Positions 1 to 8,796 of a stretch of 64,000 nt of DNA are shown in pieces. How positions within the stretch are numbered: the first letter of the stretch is position 1; the number at the start of each line of letters is the position of its first letter. The notes beneath the pieces were generated by a model, which worked only from the letters and a program-made list of their open reading frames with translations, was not told the DNA's origin and did no database searches. Both the position numbers and the translations under genes were made by a program. Source of the DNA: Pseudomonas sessilinigenes (GTDB taxonomy: Bacteria; Pseudomonadota; Gammaproteobacteria; Pseudomonadales; Pseudomonadaceae); assembly GCF_003850565.1 (NCBI RefSeq), contig NZ_CP027706.1:3844001-3908000 (forward strand), given 5' to 3'.

Positions 1-1002
1 GTGAGCCAGGAGTAGGTAGCCGAAGTTGTGCAGCAGCCCGGCGAGGTACGTCAGGCCGGACTCCGGGCGCTGGGCCCGGGGCATCGCCCGGGTCAGGCCT
101 TCGATCACCGCCGCGGTGTAGATGGACTGCTGCCAGTACGGCGTGGCGTGCTGTGGCTGGTCCTTGGGCAGGCTCAGGGTCTTGCCCAGCGCCAGGCCCA
201 GGGCAAGGTTGATCACCAGGTCGAAGCCCAGTACGCGGACGATGGCGTCTTCCACCGAGCGAATCTTGCCCGGCGAGGCGTAATAGGGCGAGGCCGCCCA
301 GCTCACCACCTGCGCCGCCAGCGCCGGGTCGGTTTCCACCACGCCGGTGATGTCGTCGATGGTGGCGTTGGGGTCGACCCGCAGCTTGATGATCTTCTGC
401 GCGGTTTCGGCCAGCGGCGGGATCTCGATGGTGGCTTCCAGACGTTGCTGGATGCGACGCGCGGTGAAGGCTTGCATCGCCTGGGAGATTTCCTCGCGGT
501 CGTCATCCGGGCGGTCGAGGTTGGGACGGATGCTGCTCAGGGCTTCGCCGAAGGTACCGGCGCTGGCCTTGCTGAGCATGCTCTTGAAGTCTTCGCGAGT
601 GATTTCCAGCAGCACGCCCGGCTCGCCGGAGTTGATCAGCAGGGTGGGCTCGCGCAGCAGGCTTTCTTCATACAGGCAGGGCGAGCTGGTCAGGGCTGGC
701 AGGCCCGGCAGCAGGCTCAGGCTGTGTTTGCCAAGCATGCGTTCCAGGCGTTCGGTGGAAACCGAGCGCAGGCGTCGACCGGTGAGTTCGGCCAGACGGT
801 TGAGATCCAGCAGCTGGCTCTGGGGGAACAGCACCATCAGCGCGCCCACAGCATCGTCCAGCAGCACTGCCTGGACTTTGCGTTCGGCCGACAGGCCCGG
901 CTGGTCGATGACTTCGTTGTAGCCGATGGCCAGCTTGCCGAGCAGCAACCGGATAACAGACGGCGCGTGCGGGGTTGCAGTGGCGAGGGCAACTTCTGTC
1001 AT
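1..1002 (-). CDS. YbaK-type deacylase / HDOD domain protein, 3' end cut by window edge
   Basis: The reading frame is open from an ATG at 1002 to the left edge, so 334 N-terminal residues are visible and the C-terminus lies outside. Residues 1-150 resemble the YbaK/ProX aminoacyl-tRNA deacylase fold. From about residue 190 an HDOD domain begins (PPLAETAQKIIKL near 195), with LLHNFG near residue 325 in place of a strict HD pair. HDOD proteins of this type are usually signalling or stress adaptors rather than proven phosphohydrolases. The gene follows recG on the same strand after about 80 bp. The family assignment is good; the role is inferred and no substrate can be named. Confidence 0.8.
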   Translation of the reverse strand, partial: MTEVALATATPHAPSVIRLLLGKLAIGYNEVIDQPGLSAERKVQAVLLDDAVGALMVLFPQSQLLDLNRLAELTGRRLRSVSTERLERMLGKHSLSLLPGLPALTSSPCLYEESLLREPTLLINSGEPGVLLEITREDFKSMLSKASAGTFGEALSSIRPNLDRPDDDREEISQAMQAFTARRIQQRLEATIEIPPLAETAQKIIKLRVDPNATIDDITGVVETDPALAAQVVSWAASPYYASPGKIRSVEDAIVRVLGFDLVINLALGLALGKTLSLPKDQPQHATPYWQQSIYTAAVIEGLTRAMPRAQRPESGLTYLAGLLHNFGYLLLAH

Positions 1003-1081
1003 GGTCTGGTATCCGTTCTTCTACAATGTGACCAGTATAACCAGCTTGGTCATGCCAATGGTCCATTAACTGAGTGTTGGT

Positions 1082-3157
1082 TCACACTTGCCCGTATTGC
1101 TGGCCGTGGCGCAGCCAGCGCTCCAGCAGCGGGCTGACGTGGTCCGGCCAGCGCTCCAGCAGCGCCTGGGCAGCATCGCGCACGGCGGGCAGCAGGTCGG
1201 CATCGCGCATCAGGTCGGCCACCTTGAATTGCAGCAGGCCGGTCTGGCGGGTGCCGAGCATTTCCCCGGGGCCGCGCAGCTCGAGGTCTTTTTCGGCGAT
1301 GACGAAGCCGTCGTTGGTTTCGCGCATGATGCCCAGGCGTTGACGACCGATTTGCGACAGCGGCGGGTGGTAGAGCAACACGCAGTGGCTGGCGGCGCTG
1401 CCGCGACCGACCCGGCCCCGCAATTGGTGCAGTTGGGCCAGGCCCAGGCGCTCGGGGTTTTCGATGATCATCAGGCTGGCGTTGGGTACGTCCACGCCGA
1501 CTTCGATCACAGTGGTGGCCACCAGCAGCTGCAGGTGGCCGGCCTTGAACTCGGCCATGACCGCCGCCTTCTCCGGTGCCTTCATACGGCCATGGATCAA
1601 GCCTACTCGCAGCTCGCCCAGGGCGCTGGACAGGTCCTCGAAGGTGGTTTCGGCAGCCTGGCAGGTGAGTTCCTCCGACTCCTCGATCAAGGTGCAGACC
1701 CAGTAGGCCTGGCGACCTTCGGCGCACGCCGCGCGTACCCGCTCGATCACTTCGATGCGGCGGCTATCGGTCACCAGCACGGTGTTGACCGGCGTCCGGC
1801 CGGGAGGCAGCTCGTCGAGGATGGAGGTATCCAGGTCGGCGTAGGCACTCATGGCCAGGGTCCGGGGAATGGGCGTGGCGGTCATGATCAACTGGTGCGG
1901 GCAGAGTTTGCCACCGACACCCTTCTGGCGCAGGGCCAGGCGCTGCTGGACGCCAAAGCGGTGCTGCTCGTCGATGATCGCCAGGGCCAGGTTCTTGAAT
2001 TGCACCTCTTCCTGGAACAGGGCGTGGGTGCCCACCACCATGGGGACACCGCTGGCGATCTGTTCCAGGGCGGCGCTGCGGCTCTTGCCCTTGAGCTTGC
2101 CGGCCAGCCAGGCGACTTCCAGGCCCAGCGGCTCCAGCCAGCGCTTGAAGGTGATGAAGTGCTGTTCGGCGAGGATCTCGGTGGGCGCCATCAGCGCCAC
2201 CTGGTAGCCGGCTTCCAGCGCCTGCAGGGCGGCCAGGGCGGCCACTACGGTCTTGCCGGCGCCAACGTCGCCCTGGACCAGGCGGAGCATGGGTTCGGGC
2301 TGGCTCAGGTCGTAGGCGATTTCATTGCCCACCCGTTGTTGTGCTCCGGTAGGGGCGAAGCCCAGGTTCTTCAGGTACCGGGCCGGTAGTTTCTTCGCTA
2401 CCGGCAGTACGGGCGCGCGCTGGGAGCGCAGGCTGTCGCGCAGGCGCTGCTGGGACAACTGGTGAGTCAGCAGCTCCTCGAATGCCAGGCGGTGTTGGGC
2501 CCAGTGGTGACCCAGGGCCAGTTCATCGACATCGGCGTCGGCCGGAGGGTGATGCAGGTAGCGGATCGCATCGTCCAGGGGGGCGAGTTGGTAGTCCCTG
2601 GCCAGTTCCTGCGGCAGCCAATCGGGCAGGCTGCGTGGACCGAGCATGGCCAGGCTCTGCTGGCACAGCATGCGCAGGCGCTGTTGGGTCAGGCCTTCGG
2701 TGAGCGGATAAATGGGGGTCAGGGTCTGGTCCACCGGTGGTGGTTCGTCACCCTGGATGGCGCGGTACTCGGGGTGGTAGATCTCCAGGCCCGAGGCGCC
2801 TGGGCGGGCTTCACCGTAGCAGCGTACGCGGGTGCCACGTTTCAGGCCCTCTTTCTGGGCGTTGCTGAAGTGGTAGAAGCGCAGGCTCAGACCCCCGGTG
2901 CCGTCTTGCAGGCGCACCAGCAGGCTGCGGCGCTTGCCCATGACCACATCGGCGCCACTGACCGTGCCTTCGACCACCGCGTCCTGACCCGGGCGCAAGG
3001 CGCCGATAGGCACCACGCGAGTGCGATCCTGGTAGCGCAGGGGCAGGTGGAACAGCACATCCTGGAGGTTCTCCAGGCCGACCTTGGCCAGTTTCTCGGC
3101 CATGGCCTCGCCGACGCCCTTGAGCGCCGTCACCGACACCTTCGACAGCTCAGTCAT
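1082..3157 (-). CDS. recG: ATP-dependent DNA helicase RecG
   Basis: This is a 691-residue superfamily 2 helicase that remodels stalled replication forks and Holliday junctions. The N-terminal wedge/OB domain (about 1-250) carries the GVGEAMAEKL helix-hairpin-helix-like start. Walker A GDVGAGKT lies at about 296-303 and the DEQH box at about 396-399. A helicase C domain follows, with QLRGRVGRG. The length is typical for RecG. The start is the ATG at 3157, 9 bp after the oxyR stop, which suggests oxyR-recG cotranscription as in other pseudomonads. Confidence 0.97.
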   Translation of the reverse strand: MTELSKVSVTALKGVGEAMAEKLAKVGLENLQDVLFHLPLRYQDRTRVVPIGALRPGQDAVVEGTVSGADVVMGKRRSLLVRLQDGTGGLSLRFYHFSNAQKEGLKRGTRVRCYGEARPGASGLEIYHPEYRAIQGDEPPPVDQTLTPIYPLTEGLTQQRLRMLCQQSLAMLGPRSLPDWLPQELARDYQLAPLDDAIRYLHHPPADADVDELALGHHWAQHRLAFEELLTHQLSQQRLRDSLRSQRAPVLPVAKKLPARYLKNLGFAPTGAQQRVGNEIAYDLSQPEPMLRLVQGDVGAGKTVVAALAALQALEAGYQVALMAPTEILAEQHFITFKRWLEPLGLEVAWLAGKLKGKSRSAALEQIASGVPMVVGTHALFQEEVQFKNLALAIIDEQHRFGVQQRLALRQKGVGGKLCPHQLIMTATPIPRTLAMSAYADLDTSILDELPPGRTPVNTVLVTDSRRIEVIERVRAACAEGRQAYWVCTLIEESEELTCQAAETTFEDLSSALGELRVGLIHGRMKAPEKAAVMAEFKAGHLQLLVATTVIEVGVDVPNASLMIIENPERLGLAQLHQLRGRVGRGSAASHCVLLYHPPLSQIGRQRLGIMRETNDGFVIAEKDLELRGPGEMLGTRQTGLLQFKVADLMRDADLLPAVRDAAQALLERWPDHVSPLLERWLRHGQQYGQV

Positions 3158-3166
3158 CGCGAGGGC

Positions 3167-4087
3167 TTAGCTGGCGGCAGGCGGTTTGGCCACCGAGCAC
3201 AGGCGGATCGAGTCGGCGAGGATCTCGATGGCCTTGGGCCGCGGGAAGCTCGCGCGCCAGGCGATGGCCACGGTGCGAAACGGTGCGGGTGGGGTCAGTG
3301 GGCGGACCTCGATGACACCGGGGGCGTAATGATGGCTGTCCACTGCCGACAGCGGCAGGATTGAGACGCCCAGGCCTGAAGCGACCATGTGGCGAATGGT
3401 TTCCAGCGAGCTGGATTCCACGGTGGTGTGCTTGGCGCCGTCATTACCCTTGGTCAGGGTTGGGCAGGCCTCCAGGACCTGATCGCGGAAGCAGTGCCCT
3501 TCGCCCAGCAGCAACAGGCTCTTGTCGTTGAGCAGGCTGGCATCGATGGTTTCCTTGCGCGTCCAGGAGTGGTCGCTGGGCATCAGCACGTAGAAGGGTT
3601 CGTCGTACAGCGGCAGGGTCAGGACGTCTGCTTCGTTGAACGGCAGGGCGATGATGATCGCGTCCAGTTCGCCATTGCGCAGCTTGTCCCGCAGTACGTG
3701 GGTGAAGTTTTCCTCGATATACAGCGGCATCTGCGGGGCGACCCGGTGCAGCTGTGGAATCAGGTGGGGGAACAGGTATGGGCCGACGGTGTAGATGGCG
3801 CCGACCTTGAGGGGCGCTGTCAGTTGGTTCTTGCCGGCCTGGGCCAGTTCGCGGATGCCCTGGGCCTGCTCCAGTACTTTCTGTGCCTGGGCGACGATGG
3901 TCTCGCCGACCGGGGTCAGGCGTACGGCGCTCTTGCTGCGCTCGAAGATCAGCACGCCGAGTTCGTCCTCAAGCTTCTTCACGCCAACCGAGAGGGTGGG
4001 CTGGCTGACGTGGCAGCGTTCGGCGGCATGGCCGAAATGCTGCTCTTGGGCAAGGGTAACGATGTAGCGCAGTTCTGTAAGAGTCAT
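3167..4087 (-). CDS. oxyR: Peroxide-sensing LysR-type regulator OxyR
   Basis: This 306-residue LysR-family regulator activates catalase and alkyl hydroperoxide reductase genes when oxidised. The N-terminal winged helix starts at MTLTELRYIV. The two redox cysteines fall at residues 199 and 208 in GEGHCF and EAC, the same numbering as E. coli OxyR. The frame extends 28 codons further upstream, but homologous starts and the helix-turn-helix position favour the ATG at 4087. recG follows after 9 bp, and the tonB operon lies upstream on the same strand, separated by a hairpin. Confidence 0.95.
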   Translation of the reverse strand: MTLTELRYIVTLAQEQHFGHAAERCHVSQPTLSVGVKKLEDELGVLIFERSKSAVRLTPVGETIVAQAQKVLEQAQGIRELAQAGKNQLTAPLKVGAIYTVGPYLFPHLIPQLHRVAPQMPLYIEENFTHVLRDKLRNGELDAIIIALPFNEADVLTLPLYDEPFYVLMPSDHSWTRKETIDASLLNDKSLLLLGEGHCFRDQVLEACPTLTKGNDGAKHTTVESSSLETIRHMVASGLGVSILPLSAVDSHHYAPGVIEVRPLTPPAPFRTVAIAWRASFPRPKAIEILADSIRLCSVAKPPAAS

Positions 4088-4204
4088 AGCGGGCGTCCGT
4101 AAGGTTGCGGCCAAGCATAACGGCTGCAATCGATAGACGCACGTTATCAGACTGAAGGTGGAATACGACACCCGCCAATGCCTGACTCAGGGGGCATAAA
4201 CACG

Positions 4205-4227
4205 AAGGGCACCCTGAGGGTGCCCTT
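4205..4227 (-). terminator. Hairpin after tonB
   Basis: A 10-bp perfect stem (4205-4214 with 4218-4227) with a TGA loop lies directly downstream of the tonB stop. On the minus strand it is followed by CGTGTTTATG, a weak U tract. It probably separates tonB from oxyR, possibly incompletely. Confidence 0.7.
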
Positions 4228-4235
4228 GTGGTGTG

Positions 4236-4988
4236 TCAGCGGCGGCCGCGGCTTCTGTCGATCTCGTAGTTGTACGAGGCGGTGATTTCCACGCTGCCGT
4301 TGTTGAGCATGTCGGCAGGTGGCTTGGGCAGCGGTTGGGCGCGACGGATCATGTCCAGGGTGGCGCGATCCAGGTCGGCGTTGCCCGAACGCCCGACCAG
4401 CTCGTAGGACAGTACCTTGCCTTCGGCATCCACGACGAAGCGTAGCGAGTTGGTACCCTCTTTGCCGCGCCGCTGGGCTTCGCTTGGATAACGCTTGTAC
4501 TTGGCCAGGTGTGCCTGCAACTCACCCTGCCAGTTGGCCTTGGCGGCGGCCTGGGCCGGCGATGGGCCTGGCGTTGCCGGTGCCGGGTTGCTGGATTGCG
4601 CCGGGGTGACCGGAGCGTCGCTGGGCTTTTCGTCGGAAGGCTTTTCCTTGGGCGGCTCCGGCTTTTCCACTGGCTTTGGCGGTTGTGGCTTGGGCTTCTG
4701 CTTGACCGGCTTGGGCACCGAAATAGTCGGCTTGGGTGCTTCGGCGAGCTTGGGCAGCGGCAGCTCTTCCACAGGGGCGGGTGGCTGTGGTGGGGTCACC
4801 ACCTTGGGTGGTGCCGGGGGCGGCGGCACAGGGGCAGGTGCCAGTTCCACCACCATGGCTTGGGGAGGAATTGGCATGGGCTGTGGCTTGGACCAGTTGA
4901 GGGCGAGTGCAATCGCCACCGCATGGACGCCCAGCACCACGGCCAGGCTACCGCTGTAACGCGTCAGTCTTTGGCGCGTCGTGATCAT
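4236..4988 (-). CDS. tonB: Energy transducer TonB
   Basis: This 250-residue inner-membrane-anchored periplasmic protein passes proton-motive energy from ExbB-ExbD to outer-membrane siderophore receptors. It has a basic N-terminus and one membrane segment (about residues 13-31). A long Pro/Lys-rich spacer follows (about 36-150, with many KP and PP pairs). The C-terminal TonB domain has YPSEAQRRGKEG and ends at SYNYEIDRSRGRR. It overlaps exbD by 4 bp (ATGA), so translation is probably coupled. Confidence 0.95.
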   Translation of the reverse strand: MITTRQRLTRYSGSLAVVLGVHAVAIALALNWSKPQPMPIPPQAMVVELAPAPVPPPPAPPKVVTPPQPPAPVEELPLPKLAEAPKPTISVPKPVKQKPKPQPPKPVEKPEPPKEKPSDEKPSDAPVTPAQSSNPAPATPGPSPAQAAAKANWQGELQAHLAKYKRYPSEAQRRGKEGTNSLRFVVDAEGKVLSYELVGRSGNADLDRATLDMIRRAQPLPKPPADMLNNGSVEITASYNYEIDRSRGRR

Positions 4989-5413
4989 TTCTTGGCTGCC
5001 GTCTCGAGTCCGACCAGGCCGACCTTCAGGTAGCCGGCTGCGCGCAGAGTGTCCATCACGCTCATCAGGTCACCGTAGTCCACGCCTTTGTCGGCCTGGA
5101 AGAAGATCGTGGTGTCCTTCTTGCCCTGGGTCTTGGCGTCGAGGGCGGCGCCCAGGGTCTCGGCCTTGATTTCGTCATCGCCGAGGAACAGGCGCTGGTC
5201 GGCCTTCACGCTTAGGAACACGGGTTTTTCCGGGCGCGGCGCCGGTTTGGCGCTGGAGGCGGGGAGATCGACCTTGATGTCCACGGTGGCCAGGGGAGCG
5301 GCCACCATGAAGATGATCAGCAGTACCAGCATCACGTCGATGAATGGCGTGACGTTGATTTCGTGGTTTTCGGCCAGGTCGTCGCCTGCCCCTTCCTTCA
5401 AATGCAAGCCCAT
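4985..5413 (-). CDS. exbD: TonB-system transport protein ExbD
   Basis: This 142-residue inner-membrane protein forms the proton-using motor with ExbB. A short cytoplasmic N-terminus is followed by one membrane helix (about 22-43). That helix contains the essential aspartate in TPFIDVML at residue 26, the position equivalent to E. coli Asp25. The remainder is a periplasmic domain. The start is 6 bp after the exbB stop and the stop overlaps the tonB start, giving the order exbB-exbD-tonB. Confidence 0.96.
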   Translation of the reverse strand: MGLHLKEGAGDDLAENHEINVTPFIDVMLVLLIIFMVAAPLATVDIKVDLPASSAKPAPRPEKPVFLSVKADQRLFLGDDEIKAETLGAALDAKTQGKKDTTIFFQADKGVDYGDLMSVMDTLRAAGYLKVGLVGLETAAKK

Positions 5414-5419
5414 GGCCGA

Positions 5420-6430
5420 TTACCCCACTTTCACCATGTGCGGTTGTGCGGTGCGCTCGCTTGGCTGGTGGTCCAGGTCGCGACTGACCAGCAGCAGGAC
5501 TTCTGCCGAGGCATCGGTTACCTGGGCCTTATAGCCGGTGATGGAGCGGGCGAAGACGTTGTAGATCACTACTGCCGGGATTGCCGCAACCAGGCCCAGG
5601 GCCGTGGCCAGCAGGGCTTCGGCGATACCTGGGGCGACCACGGCAAGGTTGGTGGTCTGGGTTTTGGCGATGCCGATGAAGCTGTTCATGATGCCCCATA
5701 CGGTGCCGAACAGGCCGACGAAGGGGGCGGTGGAGCCGATGGTGGCCAGCACCCCGGTGCCACTGCTCATGTTGCGGCCGCAAGCGGCTACCAGGCGCTC
5801 CAGGCGGAAGCTCACACGTTCCTTGATGCCTTCTTTCTCACGGCTGTTGGCCGACAGGCGCATTTCTTCCAGGGCATCGTGGACCAGCAGGTTGGTGAGC
5901 GTGCCTTGCTTGGTGGCGCTGGCGCTGGCTTCCTTGAGGTTGGTGGCCTTCTTCAGGGCAGCGATTTCATGGCGCAGGCGGCGCTTGGCGCCCATCAGCT
6001 CGAAGCCTTTGGCGATCCAGATGGTCCAGGTGATGATCGAGGCGATGGCCAGGCCGATCATTACCAGCTTCACGATGATGTCGGCGTTCTGGTACATGCC
6101 CCATGGCGACAGGTCGTGGGCCATGCCCAGGGTGTTGTCGGCTTCCAGGACTTCAGGGAGGTCCTGGGCAGCTACTGGCTGGCCATCGACCGGAGCTTGC
6201 TCGCCGGTTGCCGCAGCTGCGGCGGGAGCTGTGGCAGGTGCTGCCGGATCGGTGGCTGGATGCTCGGCGACCGGTGTGGAGGCGACTGGCGCCGTGGCTG
6301 GTGCGTGCTGGTCGGCCCAGGCTGCGGTCGGGGCCAGCAGCAGGCTGCACAGCAGCGCGGCGGCTGCGCCCATGGTGCGCAGCGGGCTTGGGCGTGTGGT
6401 TGGCGAGACGGAGAATGGGTTGCTTGTCAT
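5420..6430 (-). CDS. exbB: TonB-system motor protein ExbB, long form with signal-like N-terminus
   Basis: This 336-residue member of the MotA/TolQ/ExbB family is longer than the roughly 244-residue E. coli protein. The extra N-terminus has a cleavable-looking signal (LLCSLLLAPTAAWA) and an Ala/Pro-rich periplasmic stretch to about residue 100, as in other Pseudomonas ExbB proteins. Three membrane helices follow. The last two carry the conserved VATIGSTAPFVGLFGTVWG segment. It is the first gene of the exbB-exbD-tonB operon, and a weak Fur-like site lies upstream at 6512-6530. Confidence 0.93.
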   Translation of the reverse strand: MTSNPFSVSPTTRPSPLRTMGAAAALLCSLLLAPTAAWADQHAPATAPVASTPVAEHPATDPAAPATAPAAAAATGEQAPVDGQPVAAQDLPEVLEADNTLGMAHDLSPWGMYQNADIIVKLVMIGLAIASIITWTIWIAKGFELMGAKRRLRHEIAALKKATNLKEASASATKQGTLTNLLVHDALEEMRLSANSREKEGIKERVSFRLERLVAACGRNMSSGTGVLATIGSTAPFVGLFGTVWGIMNSFIGIAKTQTTNLAVVAPGIAEALLATALGLVAAIPAVVIYNVFARSITGYKAQVTDASAEVLLLVSRDLDHQPSERTAQPHMVKVG

Positions 6431-6511
6431 GCTGGCCGGACCTGAGAGGAGAATAGGGTGAATGTCCTTCTAGGCCTCGCAGGGCCGAGAACAAAATGGG
6501 CGGTCATTATT

Positions 6512-6530
6512 GCAAGTAATTCTTGTTAAC
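6512..6530 (-). promoter_or_regulatory. Weak Fur-box candidate upstream of exbB
   Basis: Read on the minus strand, the 19-mer matches 11 of 19 positions of the classical Fur consensus. It contains the inverted pair CAAG/CTTG and sits about 80 bp upstream of the exbB start in an AT-rich stretch. Iron control is expected for exbBD-tonB, but this match alone is weak. Confidence 0.35.
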
Positions 6531-6619
6531 AGAAGTAATAGAGTATCTTTTTTTCCTCGATTACTAGCCGCTCGTCTTGTGTGAAGGCTAGTCTTGACCT
6601 TTGTGCAAGGAGTTTTCTG

Positions 6620-7477
6620 ATGTCTGCCCCCTCTGTTCTGATCGCCGGTTGCGGCGATGTCGGAAGTCGCCTGGCGACTCAACTGCTGGCCGAGCAATGG
6701 CGAGTCCATGGCTTGCGCCGCACGGTATCGCACTTGCCCGAGGGGGTGCTTGGCGTCGCCGGCGATTTGTTCAGTGCGCAGTGTCCGGCGGACTGGCCCG
6801 AGGAACCTCTGGACTACCTGGTGTATTGCGCCGCGGCCACCGAGCATGACGAGGCCGGGTATCGTGCCGCCTACGTCGAGGGTTTGCAGCACGTGCTGGG
6901 CTGGCTCAAGCAGCACGGCCAGCGCCCCAAGCGGCTGTTGTTCGTGTCCAGCAGCAGCGTCTACGAACAAAAGGATGGCGAGTGGATCGATGAAACCGCT
7001 CCCGCCGAGGCCAATGCCTACTCCGGGCGCCTGATGCTGGAGGCGGAACAGGTGGCCCTGGATAGTGGGATTCCTGCCAGTCGGGTACGTCTTACCGGCA
7101 TCTATGGGCCTGGACGTGAGTGGCTGCTGACCCAGGTACGGCGGGGGTACCGAGTGGCGGTCGAGCCGCCGCTGTACGGCAATCGCATCCATGCCGATGA
7201 TGCTGCCGGCTTGCTGGCCTGCCTGCTCAAGGCCGATCACGGTGGGGCTGAGCTGGAGGACTGCTACATAGGCGTGGATGACGCACCTGCGCCGCTGGCT
7301 GAGGTGGTCGGCTGGTTACGCGATTACCTGGGAGTAACGGAGTGGGCGGCGGACGCTAGTGTGCGGCGCACGGGGAGCAAGCGCTGTAGCAACGCTCGGG
7401 CGAAGGCTTTGGGTTGGGTGCCGCGCTATCCCAGCTATCGCGAGGGGTATGCGGCGATTCTCGAAGGGCAGGGTTGA
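6620..7477 (+). CDS. NAD(P)-dependent epimerase/dehydratase-like SDR protein
   Basis: This 285-residue extended short-chain dehydrogenase has an N-terminal Rossmann motif GCGDVG at about residues 9-14. SSSSVYEQKDG follows near 115, a typical strand leading to the catalytic region. The substrate is unknown; YeeZ-like proteins are the nearest description. The ATG at 6620 is chosen because AAGGAG lies 7 nt upstream, although the frame extends 13 codons further. It is divergent from exbB and appears monocistronic, ending in a palindrome-rich intergenic stretch. Confidence 0.85.
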   Translation: MSAPSVLIAGCGDVGSRLATQLLAEQWRVHGLRRTVSHLPEGVLGVAGDLFSAQCPADWPEEPLDYLVYCAAATEHDEAGYRAAYVEGLQHVLGWLKQHGQRPKRLLFVSSSSVYEQKDGEWIDETAPAEANAYSGRLMLEAEQVALDSGIPASRVRLTGIYGPGREWLLTQVRRGYRVAVEPPLYGNRIHADDAAGLLACLLKADHGGAELEDCYIGVDDAPAPLAEVVGWLRDYLGVTEWAADASVRRTGSKRCSNARAKALGWVPRYPSYREGYAAILEGQG

Positions 7478-7497
7478 GGCTGTCCCTCGGGTTTGCC

Positions 7498-7570
7498 GCC
7501 GCCTGCCAAGGCCTGAGGCGGCTCCCAAGGGGAGCCGCTACCGCTAAGGTGCAAGGCCTTGTGCGGTAGC
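7498..7570. repeat. Nested palindromes between convergent genes
   Basis: Three interleaved stems occupy this gap: GCCGCCT/AGGCGGC (7498-7504 with 7516-7522), GCGGCTCCC/GGGAGCCGC (7518-7526 with 7530-7538), and GCTACCGC/GCGGTAGC (7537-7544 with 7563-7570). Inside the last is a 10-bp palindrome CAAGGCCTTG at 7552-7561. The first two stems share bases and so are mutually exclusive. The stretch probably acts as a bidirectional terminator or a REP-like element; there is no U tract. Confidence 0.6.
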
Positions 7571-7583
7571 GGTTACTGGCGAA

Positions 7584-8324
7584 TCACTGCTTCTCCAGCA
7601 GCCACTGCTGGTTGCCCGGGGTTAGCGATGGCACTTCGTCTGCCAGGGCAGTGTTGACCGCCTGGAATATCTCCAGCTGCTGGTCCTTGCGCACGAAGAT
7701 CCAGGAATTGCCGCGGCCGTTGAGCTGCAGCCAGATACTGTCGTTGCCACCGCTCATCGAGGCGCAATCACCAGCCAGGCACAGCGCATAGCGATCTGCG
7801 CCCGGCAGACCTTGTACTGCGCCATCGGCCTGGAACTGTACGGTATCGCCCAGGCCCGGCCCGTTGATGATCTTCCATTTACCGCCCAGGTAGGCCGAAT
7901 ACAGGGCGCGCTCGAAATTGGCACCCAGTGGAGCGCCTTCGGGGGCTGGCTCCTTGGGACGGTCGAATACTTGCTCGGGCTCATTGTCGTTGGCGACCTG
8001 GAGCAGTCGCTTGCCGCTGCGCTTGAGTTCGGTGGGGGCGCTGCCGTAGACCTCGATCTTGGCGGAGTCGGCGCTTTCGCTGGGCAGCTTGCCTTCGACG
8101 GTCTCGAAACCATTGGTGTAGCGAGCCTGGCCAGCCTTGGTGTTGATCTCCCACTCCAGGGTCGGGCCATTGGCCTGGAGGGCTTCACGCAAAGGTCCGC
8201 CCTTGGAGGCGGCGTCGATCGCTACCTGATTGATCCAGATGCCGCCGACATCGTGTTTGGCGGGGTCGCTGGCACAACCGCCGAGCAATACGGCGAGCAG
8301 CGAAACAGCTAGCGCTTTGCGCAT
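7584..8324 (-). CDS. Putative lipoprotein of unknown function
   Basis: This 246-residue protein has a type II signal peptide ending in LLGGC, with the lipid-modified cysteine at residue 17. The mature part is soluble and rich in Gly, Ser and Asn. It contains GGIWINQ near the start and a C-terminal half (about 150-240) with YLGGKWKIINGPG and two cysteines (CLAGDC). I recognise no catalytic motif. The start codon is followed immediately by a signal sequence, supporting 8324. It lies downstream of the ridA terminator on the same strand. It is probably outer-membrane anchored, since residue +2 after Cys is Ala, not Asp. Confidence 0.75.
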   Translation of the reverse strand: MRKALAVSLLAVLLGGCASDPAKHDVGGIWINQVAIDAASKGGPLREALQANGPTLEWEINTKAGQARYTNGFETVEGKLPSESADSAKIEVYGSAPTELKRSGKRLLQVANDNEPEQVFDRPKEPAPEGAPLGANFERALYSAYLGGKWKIINGPGLGDTVQFQADGAVQGLPGADRYALCLAGDCASMSGGNDSIWLQLNGRGNSWIFVRKDQQLEIFQAVNTALADEVPSLTPGNQQWLLEKQ

Positions 8325-8348
8325 GACGAAATCCTTTCAGAACGAAAA

Positions 8349-8373
8349 CGGCGCAGCCTGGACGGCTGCGCCG
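8349..8373 (-). terminator. Intrinsic terminator after ridA
   Basis: A 10-bp perfect GC-rich stem (8349-8358 with 8364-8373) and a 5-nt loop are followed on the minus strand by TTTTCGTT. It closes the spoT-ridA transcript. Confidence 0.85.
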
Positions 8374-8379
8374 AGGGTG

Positions 8380-8760
8380 TCACTCGATGACCAGAATGGC
8401 ATCCATTTCAACCTGTGCGCCCTTTGGCAGGGCTGCCACGCCGATGGCGGCGCGAGCTGGGTAGGGCTGTTCGAAGTACTTGCCCATGATCTCGTTGACC
8501 TTGGCGAAGTGGCTCAGGTCGGTGAGGAAGATGTTCAGCTTGACGATGTCCTTGAACGAACCGCCAGCAGCCTCGGCGACCGACTTGAGGTTCTCGAACA
8601 CCTGGACGGTCTGGGCTTCGAAGCCTTCGACCAGTTCCATGGTCTTAGGATCTAGCGGGATCTGGCCCGACATGTAGACAGTGTTGCCAGCCTTGATGGC
8701 CTGGGAGTAGGTACCGATGGCAGCCGGGGCCTTGTCGCTGGTAATAACAGTCTTGGTCAT
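8380..8760 (-). CDS. ridA: RidA family enamine/imine deaminase
   Basis: This 126-residue YjgF/YER057c/UK114-family protein hydrolyses reactive 2-aminoacrylate-type imines released by PLP enzymes, protecting the cell from their damage. The signature near the C-terminus is intact ([20 protein letters not shown]), including the active-site arginine. Family hallmarks [11 protein letters not shown] and [10 protein letters not shown] occur in the first 40 residues. It follows spoT by 36 bp on the same strand and is probably its cotranscribed partner. A second RidA-like gene lies at 34262. Confidence 0.93.
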   Translation of the reverse strand: MTKTVITSDKAPAAIGTYSQAIKAGNTVYMSGQIPLDPKTMELVEGFEAQTVQVFENLKSVAEAAGGSFKDIVKLNIFLTDLSHFAKVNEIMGKYFEQPYPARAAIGVAALPKGAQVEMDAILVIE

Positions 8761-8796
8761 GAATGACTCCTTGTAATGGGCGGGCTATGGAGGGGG

